Assembly (NCBI RefSeq): GCF_030410485.1
Contig: NZ_JAUHHC010000005.1
Location: forward strand, 186,001-250,000
From: Roseateles violae
Lineage (GTDB): Bacteria; Pseudomonadota; Gammaproteobacteria; Burkholderiales; Burkholderiaceae_C
Direction of reading: 5' to 3'
DNA length: 64,000 nt
In this document: positions 26,842 through 35,064 of the stretch, piece after piece
Position numbering within the stretch: position 1 is the first letter of the stretch
Layout: each line of letters opens with the position of its first letter
Notes under the pieces: generated by a model
The model's input: only the letters and a program-made list of their open reading frames with translations
Told to the model about the DNA's origin: nothing
Databases searched by the model: none
Translations under genes and position numbers: made by a program

Positions 26842-27759
26842 CTAGCCGGCGGAAGTCAGAAAGTCCCACAGCGCCAGCGCCGCCGGCTTGTTGCGCCGCG
26901 ACAGTTCGGGCCGCTCGCGGTAGATGCGCAGCTCCATGCTGAGCTCGAACTCGCCGCGCGGCGCGGCCTGCACCAGGCGGCGGGCCTTCAGCTCCTTCTT
27001 GACCGAGCTGGCCGGCAGAAAGGTCAGGCCATGACCTTCCAGCGCCATCGCCTTCAGGCCCTCGGCCATATCGGTCTCGTAGATCGCGTCCAGGTTCAGC
27101 GGCTTGGCCGACTCCTTGACGATCAGCTCGACCAGGCGGCCCAGATAGGCGCCCGAGGCATAGCTCAGGAACGGGATCTTCTGGCCCGGATGGCCGGGCA
27201 GGCGGAACAGCGGCTGCCCCTCCGCATCGGCCTTGGCATAGGCGGCCAGGGTCTCATGGCCGAGGGACGCCATCTGGTAGCGCTCCGGGTCCAGTTGCAG
27301 CGGCTGGCTGGCGTGGTGGTAGACGATCAGCAGATCGCAGTTGCCCTCGCTCAACTGCAGCATCGCGTCGTGCACGTTCAGCGCATTGAGCCGGCTCTTC
27401 AAGGCACCGAAGCGCTGGCGCAGGTCCATCAGCCAGTGCGGGAAGAAGCTGAAGGCCAGCGAATGCGGGACGGCGAACTCGATCATGTCCTGGCCGGCCG
27501 ACTGATGGCTGCGCAGCATATTGCGCGTCGCCTGCAGGCTGCCCAGGATCTCGACCGCCTGGGCGAGCAGCGTCTCGCCAGCGCCGGTCAGCCGGGTCGG
27601 ATAGGACGAGCGATCGACCAGATCGACGCCGGCCCAGGCCTCAAGCGCCTGGATGCGGCGCGAGAACGCCGGCTGGGTCACATGTCTCAGCTGGGCGGAG
27701 CGCGAAAAGCTGCGCGTCTCGGCCAGGCTGACGAAATCTTCGAGCCATTTGGTTTCCAC
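26842..27759 (-). CDS. LysR-family transcriptional regulator upstream of the glt operon
   Basis: 305 residues. N-terminal winged helix (TRSFSRSAQLRHVTQPAFSRRIQALE) and a C-terminal ligand-binding region, the typical length. It is encoded 117 bases upstream of gltI in the same direction. LysR genes are usually divergent from their targets, so control of glt is only a contextual guess. The start ATG gives METKWLEDFVSLAE, the standard LysR beginning. Confidence 0.9.
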   Translation of the reverse strand: METKWLEDFVSLAETRSFSRSAQLRHVTQPAFSRRIQALEAWAGVDLVDRSSYPTRLTGAGETLLAQAVEILGSLQATRNMLRSHQSAGQDMIEFAVPHSLAFSFFPHWLMDLRQRFGALKSRLNALNVHDAMLQLSEGNCDLLIVYHHASQPLQLDPERYQMASLGHETLAAYAKADAEGQPLFRLPGHPGQKIPFLSYASGAYLGRLVELIVKESAKPLNLDAIYETDMAEGLKAMALEGHGLTFLPASSVKKELKARRLVQAAPRGEFELSMELRIYRERPELSRRNKPAALALWDFLTSAG

Positions 27760-27918
27760 CGCTTCAGTGTAGCGGCCGGCCCGCCGGCGCCCTGCCGCCC
27801 CTGTGGGTGCGCTATGCGCCCCCTTATATGAAGGGGTCCGAGGGGCTTGAATCCAGTTACGTTTGAGTACAGTTATCAGCGAGGGTTCAAGATCAATTCA
27901 AATGATTGGAGCGGGGTC

Positions 27919-28584
27919 ATGAAGGCTATCAAGTCGATACCGGCGATCACCATGCTGGTAGCTGCAGTCTCTTCGTTTGCCGATCCGTTGCTGCTGGACT
28001 TCGAGGATGTGACGGCCAACACCGGCTATATGGCGGTCGGGGAGCTGTACGCGGCCAAGGGCGCGCATTTTTCGGAGGGCGTCTTTCTGGCGGGCAGCGA
28101 GAAGGTCTTCGGCGAGGACATCGGCCTCGGCAATTTCTACGGCCCGGGCGGCACGACCGCAAACCGTGGCGCGGTGAACCTCAACACCTCGCGCAACACC
28201 AACGGCGTCGCGAATCTGTTCACCATCACTACCGACCACCAATTCAACGGCGTCTTCTCGCTGATCTACGGCGGTGAGTCGACGGTGACGATTACGGCCC
28301 ACCTGGTCAATGGCTCCGCCGTCAGCTCGGCGACCGGCCCGGCAACCGCGCTGTGCGACGCCTCCGCCTTCGTCTGCAACTGGACGTCCTTAAGCCTCGA
28401 CCTGAACGGTGTCGCCGCGAGCTCCTTCGACATCAGCGGCACCAGCGGCAAGCTGTGGTTCGACAATATCAGCTTCGCCGACGCGGCCGGCAATGGGGGT
28501 GGCAATGTGCCCGAGCCGACCGGCATGGCGCTGAGCTTGGCCGCGCTCGGAGCGCTGGCTTGGAGCCGCAAGCGCAACCAGTAA
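27919..28584 (+). CDS. PEP-CTERM sorted exported protein
   Basis: 221 residues. The signal peptide (MKAIKSIPAITMLVAAVSSF) is followed by a beta-sandwich-like domain (LLLDFEDVTANTGYMAVGE), and the C-terminus has the PEP-CTERM sorting signal: VPEP, a hydrophobic helix ALSLAALGALAW and basic SRKRNQ. Such proteins are cleaved and sorted by an exosortase in bacteria that make exopolysaccharide. No exosortase is in the window. The start at 27919 has a GGAGCGGGG ribosome site. Base composition is slightly less GC-rich than in neighbours. Confidence 0.9.
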   Translation: MKAIKSIPAITMLVAAVSSFADPLLLDFEDVTANTGYMAVGELYAAKGAHFSEGVFLAGSEKVFGEDIGLGNFYGPGGTTANRGAVNLNTSRNTNGVANLFTITTDHQFNGVFSLIYGGESTVTITAHLVNGSAVSSATGPATALCDASAFVCNWTSLSLDLNGVAASSFDISGTSGKLWFDNISFADAAGNGGGNVPEPTGMALSLAALGALAWSRKRNQ

Positions 28585-28607
28585 GGCATATCTTCAGATG
28601 CACGGCC

Positions 28608-28631
28608 GGGTCGCTCGCAGCGGCCCTTTTT
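28608..28631 (+). terminator. rho-independent terminator of the PEP-CTERM gene
   Basis: An eight-pair stem (28608-28615 with 28619-28626, one G-T pair, loop CGC) followed by five T residues. It also ends at the stop of the convergent ABC exporter gene. Confidence 0.8.
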
Positions 28632-30463
28632 CATGGCCGCTCGAGAGCTTGCGCCTCGCCCCCGCTCTGCTGCAAGCGCCACATCCGCGCATAAGCGCCC
28701 TGCAGCGCCAGCAGGCTCTCGTGGTCGCCGCGCTCGACAATGCGGCCGGCTTCGAGCACCAGGATCTCGTGCGCATCGACGACGGTGGACAGGCGATGCG
28801 CGATCACCAGCACCGTCTTGTTGCGGCCGACCGATTCCAGCTCGGCCTGGATCGCGCGCTCGTTGTGCGAATCGAGCGCCGAGGTCGCCTCGTCGAAGAT
28901 CAGCAGCGGCGGGTTCTTCAGCAAGGTGCGGGCGATCGCGACGCGCTGCTTCTCGCCGCCCGAGAGCTTCAAGCCGCGCTCGCCGACCATGGTCTCGTAA
29001 GCCTTGGGCGTCGCGCTGATGAAGGCGTGGATATGGGCGGCGCGCGCGGCGCCCTCGACCTCCTCGCGGCTGGCGCCGGGCCGGCCGTAGGCGATGTTGT
29101 AGGCCACCGTGTCGTTGAACAGCACCGTGTCCTGCGGCACGATGCCGATCGCGCGGCGCAGGCTGGCTTGCGTCACCGCGCGCACATCCTGCCCGTCGAT
29201 CGTGATGCGGCCGGCGTCGACGTCGTAGAAACGGTAGAGCAGCCGCGCCAAGGTGCTCTTGCCCGAGCCGCTGGGGCCGACGACGGCCACCTTCCTGCCG
29301 GCCGGGATCTCGAAGGACACTTCGTGCAGGATGGGCCGCGCCTTGTCGTAGGCGAAGCTCACGCCCTCGAAACGCACCGCCGCGCCCTCGACCCGCAGCT
29401 CGGCCGCGCCCGGCACATCGGCCACCTCACGCTCCTTCTCGAGCAGGCGGAACATCTTGTCCAGATCGGTCAGGCTCTGCTTGATCTCGCGGTAGATCAC
29501 GCCGAGGAAGTTCAGCGGGATGTAGAGCTGGATCATGAAGGCGTTGACCATCACCAGGTCACCCAGGCTCATCTGGCGGGCGACGACGCCCTGGGTCGCG
29601 CGCCACAACATCAGTACCAGCGCGCTCGCGATGATCAGCTGCTGGCCGGTGTTCAGCAGGGACAGCGTCTTCTGCGACTTCAGCTGCGCGCGGCGCAGCT
29701 GCTCCAGGCTTTCGTCGTAGCGCCGCGCCTCGAAGTCCTCGTTGTTGAAGTACTTGACCGTTTCGTAGTTCAGGAGCGAGTCGATCGCCTTGCTGTGCGC
29801 GACCGAATCGAGCTCGTTGAGCTGGCGGCGGAACTTGGTCCGCCACTCGGTGACGACGACGGTGAACGTGATGTAGAAGGCCAGCGCGGCCAGGGTGATC
29901 CAGGCGAACCAGGCGTCGAACTTGATCGCCAGCAGGCTCAGCACCAGCACGACCTCGATCAAGGTCGGCACGATGCTGTAGAGCGAGTAGGAGATCAGCG
30001 AATGGACGGCACGGGTGCCGCGCTCGATGTCGCGCGTCATGCCGCCGGTCTGCCGCTCCAGATGGAAGCGCAGGGAGAGGTCGTGCAGATGGCGGAACAC
30101 CTGCAGCGAGATCGAGCGCGCCGTACCCTCGGTGGCCTTGGCGAAGATCAGTTCGCGCAGCTCGGTGAACAGCGAGGTCGACAGCCGCAGGCCGCCATAG
30201 GCGATCAGCAGGCCCAGGGGCACGACGACGATGCTTTCGGCCGAACCCGGCTTGACGGCGAAGCTGTCGATCAGCGATTTCAGCAGCAGCGGCACGCCGA
30301 CATTGCTGAGCTTGGCGCCCAGCATGAACAGCAGCGCCAGACCCACCCGCCAGCGATAGCGCCACAGATAGGGCAAGAGCTTGGCGACCGTGGCCCAATC
30401 GGTCTTCTGCGGCGCGCTCGGGCTGGCGGACTGGGTGGCGGGAAGCGCGGGACTGCGTTGCAT
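28631..30463 (-). CDS. Atm1-type ABC exporter (permease fused to ATPase)
   Basis: 610 residues with an N-terminal six-helix membrane domain and a C-terminal ATPase: Walker [11 protein letters not shown], signature LSGGEKQRVAIAR, Walker B LLIFDEATSALD, H loop IAHRLST. Membrane-domain blocks LNYETVKYFNNEDFE and LRFHLERQTGGMTRDIERG are hallmarks of the Atm1/ABCB7 subfamily, which exports glutathione-linked compounds or heavy-metal adducts and in mitochondria supports iron-sulfur assembly. It functions as a homodimer in the inner membrane. Divergent from the thioesterase gene. Confidence 0.93.
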   Translation of the reverse strand: MQRSPALPATQSASPSAPQKTDWATVAKLLPYLWRYRWRVGLALLFMLGAKLSNVGVPLLLKSLIDSFAVKPGSAESIVVVPLGLLIAYGGLRLSTSLFTELRELIFAKATEGTARSISLQVFRHLHDLSLRFHLERQTGGMTRDIERGTRAVHSLISYSLYSIVPTLIEVVLVLSLLAIKFDAWFAWITLAALAFYITFTVVVTEWRTKFRRQLNELDSVAHSKAIDSLLNYETVKYFNNEDFEARRYDESLEQLRRAQLKSQKTLSLLNTGQQLIIASALVLMLWRATQGVVARQMSLGDLVMVNAFMIQLYIPLNFLGVIYREIKQSLTDLDKMFRLLEKEREVADVPGAAELRVEGAAVRFEGVSFAYDKARPILHEVSFEIPAGRKVAVVGPSGSGKSTLARLLYRFYDVDAGRITIDGQDVRAVTQASLRRAIGIVPQDTVLFNDTVAYNIAYGRPGASREEVEGAARAAHIHAFISATPKAYETMVGERGLKLSGGEKQRVAIARTLLKNPPLLIFDEATSALDSHNERAIQAELESVGRNKTVLVIAHRLSTVVDAHEILVLEAGRIVERGDHESLLALQGAYARMWRLQQSGGEAQALERP

Positions 30464-30525
30464 CGGTTTTGCTTTTTGGAAGGCTTGTCGCCGAGAATGA
30501 GGTTCGATTCTCTCAGCAAGCCCCC

Positions 30526-30933
30526 ATGACCGACGTCCACCACACCAGCCCCAGCCCCGCCACGCCGCGCGAACTGGTCATCCGCGTGATGCCGATGCCG
30601 GCCGATGCCAATGCCAATGGCGACATCTTCGGCGGCTGGATCATGGCCCAGGTCGACATCGCCGGCTCGGTGCTGCCGGCACGCATCACGCGGGGCCGCG
30701 TCGCGACCGTGGCCGTCAACGAGTTCATCTTCAAGCAGCCGGTCTCGGTCGGCGACCTGCTGTCCTTCTATGCGCAGGTGACGCGCGTCGGCCGCACCTC
30801 GATCACCGTCCATGTGGAGGTCGTCGCCGAGCGCAACCCGGCCGACCCGCAGGTCGTCAAGGTCACCGAGGCGAACCTGACCTATGTCGCGATCGACAAC
30901 CAGGGCAAGCCGCGGCCGTTCAATCAGGGCTGA
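30526..30933 (+). CDS. acyl-CoA thioesterase, YciA/hotdog family
   Basis: 135 residues, a single hotdog domain. The signature around NANGDIFGGWIMAQVD, with its catalytic Asp, matches YciA-type acyl-CoA hydrolases, as does VAVNEFIFKQPVSVGDL. It would release free acid and CoA from acyl-CoA in the cytoplasm. The ATG at 30526 is chosen because it gives the normal family length; an upstream in-frame codon adds 19 residues. It is 9 bases from the following oxidoreductase gene, probably in one transcript. Confidence 0.9.
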   Translation: MTDVHHTSPSPATPRELVIRVMPMPADANANGDIFGGWIMAQVDIAGSVLPARITRGRVATVAVNEFIFKQPVSVGDLLSFYAQVTRVGRTSITVHVEVVAERNPADPQVVKVTEANLTYVAIDNQGKPRPFNQG

Positions 30934-30942
30934 ACGCCGTCG

Positions 30943-32079
30943 ATGGCTGGCTCGGTCCTGATCATCGGCGGTGGCGCGATCGGCAGCGCCGTGGCGGCCT
31001 GGCTCAGCGCCGAGCCGGCCTGGCAGGTCGAAGTGCTGGAGCGCGACCCGAGCTATGCCCGCGCGTCCTCCGCCCTGTCGGCCGCCTCCATACGCCAGCA
31101 GTTCTCGACACCGCTGAACATCGCGCTATCGCAGTTCGGCCTGCACTACCTGCGCGCCCTGCCCGAGGCCGGGCTGCAGGAGCAGGGCTATCTCTATCTG
31201 GCGACGGAAAAGGGTGCCGCCGATCTGCGCCAGCTGCAGGCGCTGCAGACGGCGCAGGGCGCGGAGATCGAGCTGATGACGCCGACCGAGCTGCGACATC
31301 GCTGGCCCTGGCTGGCCACACAAGACCTGGCCCTGGGCAGCTGGGGGCGGCGCGGCGAGGGCTGGTTCGACGGCTGGGGCCTGCTGCAGGCATTGCGCCG
31401 CCGCGCCCTGCGACAGGGCAGTGTCTATCGCCGGGCCGAGGCGCTCGAATTGCGCCGCGACGCCAGCGGCGCGCTGGACGGCGTGCTGACGGCCGAGGGC
31501 CTGATGCAGGCCGACCTCTATGTGCTGGCCTGTGGCGCCTGGTCCGGCGCGCTGGCCGCGACAGCCGGACTCGAGGTGCCGGTCAGCGCCCGACGGCGCA
31601 GCGTCTATGTCTTTCGCAGCCCGGAGACGGCCAGCGGCTGCCCGCTGCTGATCGACCCCTCGGGCCTGTGGCTGCGCCCCGAGGGCGAGGCCGGCCAGTT
31701 CCTTTGCGGCGGCCCGCCGCTCGACGACGCGCCCGACCTGCCGCTGGAGCCCGAAGCCGATCTGTTTGAGGAACGGCTCTGGCCGGCCCTGGCGGCGCGC
31801 GTGCCCGGCTTCGAGACGCTGCGCTGCGAGCGGGCCTGGGCCGGCTATTACGAGATGTGCGACTTCGACCACAACGGCCTGGTCGGCCCGCTGGCCGAAT
31901 GCCCCAACCTGCTCCTGGCCTGCGGCTTCTCGGGCCACGGCCTGCAGCATGCGCCGGGCATAGGCCGCGGCCTGGCCGAGCTGATTGCCTTCGGCGCCTA
32001 TCGCAGCCTTGATCTGGGGCCCCTGTCGCCGACGCGGATCGCGGCCGGCCGGCCTTATCGCGAACTCAATGTGATTTGA
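30943..32079 (+). CDS. FAD-dependent oxidoreductase, DAO/glycine oxidase family
   Basis: 378 residues. N-terminal FAD fingerprint VLIIGGGAIGSAVAAWL and acidic LERD, then a DAO-type substrate domain (VLACGAWSGALAA) and the C-terminal FAD motif LLACGFSGHGLQHAPGIGRGLAEL. It should oxidise an amino acid, sarcosine-like amine or similar donor; the substrate is not evident. Encoded just after the thioesterase; its end overlaps the convergent SGNH hydrolase gene by 14 bases. Confidence 0.87.
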   Translation: MAGSVLIIGGGAIGSAVAAWLSAEPAWQVEVLERDPSYARASSALSAASIRQQFSTPLNIALSQFGLHYLRALPEAGLQEQGYLYLATEKGAADLRQLQALQTAQGAEIELMTPTELRHRWPWLATQDLALGSWGRRGEGWFDGWGLLQALRRRALRQGSVYRRAEALELRRDASGALDGVLTAEGLMQADLYVLACGAWSGALAATAGLEVPVSARRRSVYVFRSPETASGCPLLIDPSGLWLRPEGEAGQFLCGGPPLDDAPDLPLEPEADLFEERLWPALAARVPGFETLRCERAWAGYYEMCDFDHNGLVGPLAECPNLLLACGFSGHGLQHAPGIGRGLAELIAFGAYRSLDLGPLSPTRIAAGRPYRELNVI

Positions 32080-32812
32080 GGCGCTGGCGCTGCATTTCCT
32101 TGGCGATGCGCTCGGCCAGCGTCTCGGCCCACAGCGCATAACCGGCCGGCCCGGGATGGAAACCATCCTCGGCCATCAAGCGGGCCGCCGCCGCGCCGTG
32201 CAGATCAGGCGGCAAGGCCTGCAGGCCCCGGCCGGCATCGCCGAACAAGGCCCGGCCCAGCGCGCGATTCATACGCAGGGCCTGTGCGCCCATCAGCCAG
32301 CGCAGCGGCTGCGGCAACAGCGGAAAGGCATGCATCGGCGGGACGGCGCTGTGCAGCGTGTAGCGCACGCCGGCGCGCTGGCGCGCCAGCGCGTCGATCT
32401 CGCTCAGCGTCGCCAGCCAGCGGCGCGGCGAAACCTGGCCGACGACGTCGTTGACGCCCAGGGCCGTCACCAGCACATCGGCCGGCTGCAACTCGGCCAG
32501 CCGCAGCTCGGCCAAGGCGTCGCGGCTCAGATGACCGGTCGTGGCCCGCAACTGCCAGTGGACAGCGCCGCCGAGACGATCGGCCAGTGCCCGGCTCAGG
32601 CGACCGGCCAAGGCCTCCTCCTGCGTCGCCGCACCGACGCCGGCGCCGGAGGAGTCACCGACGATCAGCAGACGCAGGCGCAATTCACCGCTGCCCGCCA
32701 GGCCGGACCGCGCGCCGGCCGCCTCGGGCAGGCGCAGCGCGCGCCGCCGCACCTGGGCGCCCTGCCACAGCAGCAGCGGCGCCAGGGCCAGCTTGGCGGC
32801 CTGGGTGAGCAT
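32066..32812 (-). CDS. SGNH/GDSL-family hydrolase
   Basis: 248 residues. It begins with a hydrophobic stretch (AAKLALAPLLLWQG) that may anchor it, then block I with the nucleophile Ser54 (VGDSSGAG), block III (ALGVNDVVG) and block V (Asp216 and His219 in DGFHPGPAGY). This is the standard set for SGNH esterases or lipases. The start ATG (complement of 32810-32812) shares one base with the stop of the enoyl-CoA hydratase gene, so it is coupled to the fatty-acid gene set and likely acts on an ester lipid or acyl compound. The longer open frame upstream is a shadow. Confidence 0.85.
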   Translation of the reverse strand: MLTQAAKLALAPLLLWQGAQVRRRALRLPEAAGARSGLAGSGELRLRLLIVGDSSGAGVGAATQEEALAGRLSRALADRLGGAVHWQLRATTGHLSRDALAELRLAELQPADVLVTALGVNDVVGQVSPRRWLATLSEIDALARQRAGVRYTLHSAVPPMHAFPLLPQPLRWLMGAQALRMNRALGRALFGDAGRGLQALPPDLHGAAAARLMAEDGFHPGPAGYALWAETLAERIAKEMQRQRLKSH

Positions 32813-33576
32813 CACTCGAACTTGCTGAAGTCCGGCTGGCGCTTCTGGAAGAAGGCTTGGAAGGCCTCGGTCGCCTCGGGGCTGCGCAGGCGGGCGCCGA
32901 AGATCTCGGCCTCGGCCTTGTAGGTCGAGCGCAGGGCGGCGCGCTGCGGCTCGCGCATCAATCGCTTGCTCTCGCGCACGGCGCTGGGCGCCAGGCTGTT
33001 GAAGCGCTCGGCGACGCGGCGCGCATGGTTGACGACCTCGCTGGCCGGCAGCACCGCATTGGCGATGCCGCATTCGACCGCCTGCTCGCCGGTGAAGGGG
33101 TCACCCAGCAAGAGCTTCTCGGCCGCGCGGCGATTGCCCATCAGCTGCGGCACCAGCAGGCTGGAGGCGAATTCGGGCACCAGGCCCAGGCTGACAAAGG
33201 GCATGGCCAGGCGGGCGTCGTCGGCCACGTAGACGAAGTCGCAGTGCAGGAGCATCGTCGTGCCGATGCCGATGGCGGCGCCGGTGACGGCGGCGATCAC
33301 CGGCTTGTCGCAGGCTATCAGCGCCTCCATGAACTGGAACACCGGCGCGTCCTCTTCCGAGCGCGGGCGGCTCATGAAGTCTTCGATGTCGTTGCCCGAG
33401 GTGAAGATGCCCGGCTGGCCGGTGATCAGGATCGCGCGGGCCTCGCCGGCCGCGGCGGCCGCCTTGATCGCGTCGGCCATCTGCTGGTACATCTCGGCGG
33501 TCAGCGCGTTCTTCTTCTCGGGGCGGGCGATCTCGATCGTCGCGACGCCGTTGACGAGGGCGGTCTTGATGCTCAT
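32812..33576 (-). CDS. enoyl-CoA hydratase/isomerase family protein
   Basis: 254 residues, crotonase fold. Oxyanion-hole regions SGNDIEDF and GAAIGIGTTMLLHCDFVY, and a single acidic catalytic position in LVPEFASSLL (the second Glu of classical hydratases is not evident). That pattern is closer to isomerase-type members such as PaaG/EchA isomerases, so it may isomerise unsaturated acyl-CoA rather than hydrate it. It belongs to the downstream part of the fatty-acid degradation block. Confidence 0.88.
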   Translation of the reverse strand: MSIKTALVNGVATIEIARPEKKNALTAEMYQQMADAIKAAAAAGEARAILITGQPGIFTSGNDIEDFMSRPRSEEDAPVFQFMEALIACDKPVIAAVTGAAIGIGTTMLLHCDFVYVADDARLAMPFVSLGLVPEFASSLLVPQLMGNRRAAEKLLLGDPFTGEQAVECGIANAVLPASEVVNHARRVAERFNSLAPSAVRESKRLMREPQRAALRSTYKAEAEIFGARLRSPEATEAFQAFFQKRQPDFSKFE

Positions 33577-33619
33577 AAGGGTCTCCTTGGAATCCTAGCG
33601 ATTGTCGTGGTTGCTTCGT

Positions 33620-34138
33620 TCAGCTGCGGGCGGGCTGCAACTGGGTCCAGTGATTGGCGAGGTGCATCAGGTGCGCGCGCTCGTATTCGGCGCGGCTCAG
33701 CTCGCCATAGGCGAAATGCGGTTTGAGCTCGCCCTTGAAGGCCGCGAAGGCCTCCATCGCATCGAGCAGGCGCTGCACCGAGGTCTTCAGCGCATGCTGG
33801 GCGTCGAGCGCCGGCGCGCCGGGTATCGGCTCGGCGAGGTCGTGGTTCATCTTGCCGCGCGCGTCGAAGACGGCGAAGGCGGCCTTGCCTATCGTGTGGC
33901 GGAACAGCGCGCTCTTCGCCTCCGGAAAGCCCTGCATCGAATACTCGATGCTTTGCGCCGCATGCTGCAGCATCTGCGGCAGGGTCCAGGCGCCCTGCAG
34001 CGTGCGCGGGCGGAACAGCAGCTCCAGCACCGACTCGCGCGCCTGCTTCCAGCTGGCGAAGCCGGGCGTGAGCTCGCCCGAGCAGCCGGCCAGCAGCGGC
34101 GGCGCCGAGGCGGCGATCAGCAGATGGCGTCGTTGCAT
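33620..34138 (-). CDS. DUF1569 (DinB-like) lipoprotein
   Basis: 172 residues. The N-terminus looks like a signal with a lipobox (PPLLAGC, Cys19); the body has the DUF1569 pattern of spaced histidines (LQHAAQSIEYS and AHLMHLANHW), typical of DinB-type four-helix metal proteins. Its function is unknown. It lies 15 bases after the alpha/beta hydrolase gene and 43 bases before the enoyl-CoA hydratase gene, on the same strand. Confidence 0.8.
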   Translation of the reverse strand: MQRRHLLIAASAPPLLAGCSGELTPGFASWKQARESVLELLFRPRTLQGAWTLPQMLQHAAQSIEYSMQGFPEAKSALFRHTIGKAAFAVFDARGKMNHDLAEPIPGAPALDAQHALKTSVQRLLDAMEAFAAFKGELKPHFAYGELSRAEYERAHLMHLANHWTQLQPARS

Positions 34139-34153
34139 AGCATCGGCTCCCGT

Positions 34154-35008
34154 TCAGCCCAGCCAGGCCGGCACCTGTGGCCACAGCGTCGGCTCGAAGT
34201 TCTTGCGGAAGAAACCGAAATGGCCGATGCGGCGCGCGCCGATGTCGGCCGGCGCAATGCGGCGCAGCTCGGGCCGCGCGCCGGCATAGAAGCCGTGCAG
34301 CGACTCGGTGTTGCGGCGGGACATGAACTCGTCGTCGGTGAAGGCCAGCGACAGCATCGGCGTCGCCAGCGCTGCGTACTGCGCGCGCAGCGCCTCGCCG
34401 CCCTCGCCCATCATGTAGTCGCGATCCAGGCACCAGCGCCGCCATTGCGCCATTACGCCCTTGGGAAGATCTCCGACCTTGCGTAGCTTGCGTCCCGGGA
34501 AATAGCCGAACAGCGGCAAGGTCAAGGGCACCAGGAAGTACCAGAGCCACCAGACATAGCGCCGCAGGCCGGCGGCATTCTCGCGCCAGTAGCCGCTGCC
34601 GCAGCCGACGGTCACCGCACGGGACACGCGGGCGCGGTTCGGCAGCAGGCCCAGGATCTGGCCGCCGAGGCTATGGCCCAGCCAGTGCACCGGCTTGGCC
34701 TCATCGCCGAGCCGGCGCGACAGCTCGTCCAGCGCGGCCGCGGCATCGCGCTCGGCCCAGGTCCGGATGTCGGCGTCCAGCCCCTTCAGCGAGCGCCGCA
34801 GCGCGGCCGGGCGCGAGGCACCCATGCCGCGGTAATCGAAGCTCAGCACCAGCCAGCCCTGCGCCGCCATCCACTGGGCGAACTCGGCGTAGTAGCGCTG
34901 TTCGACGCCCATGGCCGGCGCGATCAGGAGGCCGGCCTTGGCCGTGCCGGCGTCGCCGTAGACATGGCCGCTCAGTTCGAAGCCGTCGCTTGCCTTGAAG
35001 CTGATCAT
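34154..35008 (-). CDS. alpha/beta hydrolase
   Basis: 284 residues with no signal peptide. Nucleophile elbow GHSLGGQ (Ser113), the LSFDYRGMGAS strand-loop typical of serine hydrolases, a late Asp region (LAFTDDEFM) and the final His in RIGHFGFF. It is expected to hydrolyse an ester or thioester. The start is the ATG complementary to 35006-35008, at the beginning of the fold; upstream sequence is the terminator region. Its place after the thiolase suggests lipid-related use. Confidence 0.87.
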   Translation of the reverse strand: MISFKASDGFELSGHVYGDAGTAKAGLLIAPAMGVEQRYYAEFAQWMAAQGWLVLSFDYRGMGASRPAALRRSLKGLDADIRTWAERDAAAALDELSRRLGDEAKPVHWLGHSLGGQILGLLPNRARVSRAVTVGCGSGYWRENAAGLRRYVWWLWYFLVPLTLPLFGYFPGRKLRKVGDLPKGVMAQWRRWCLDRDYMMGEGGEALRAQYAALATPMLSLAFTDDEFMSRRNTESLHGFYAGARPELRRIAPADIGARRIGHFGFFRKNFEPTLWPQVPAWLG

Positions 35009-35027
35009 GATGCTGGCCTCCAAACAA

Positions 35028-35052
35028 GAAAAACGCGGCCGTGGCCGCGCTT
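35028..35052 (-). terminator. rho-independent terminator after the thiolase gene
   Basis: On the minus strand a seven-pair GC stem (35034-35040 with 35043-35049, two-base loop) is followed by a run of U residues. It separates the dehydrogenase-to-thiolase operon from the alpha/beta hydrolase gene, so readthrough or a second promoter must serve the latter. Confidence 0.75.
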
Positions 35053-35064
35053 GCTCAGGACGTC

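Noticed and set aside
27820-27836. CCCCTT-ATATG-AAGGGG hairpin before the PEP-CTERM gene
   Set aside because: No U-run follows and there is no gene ending here; it is a weak structure that could be chance.
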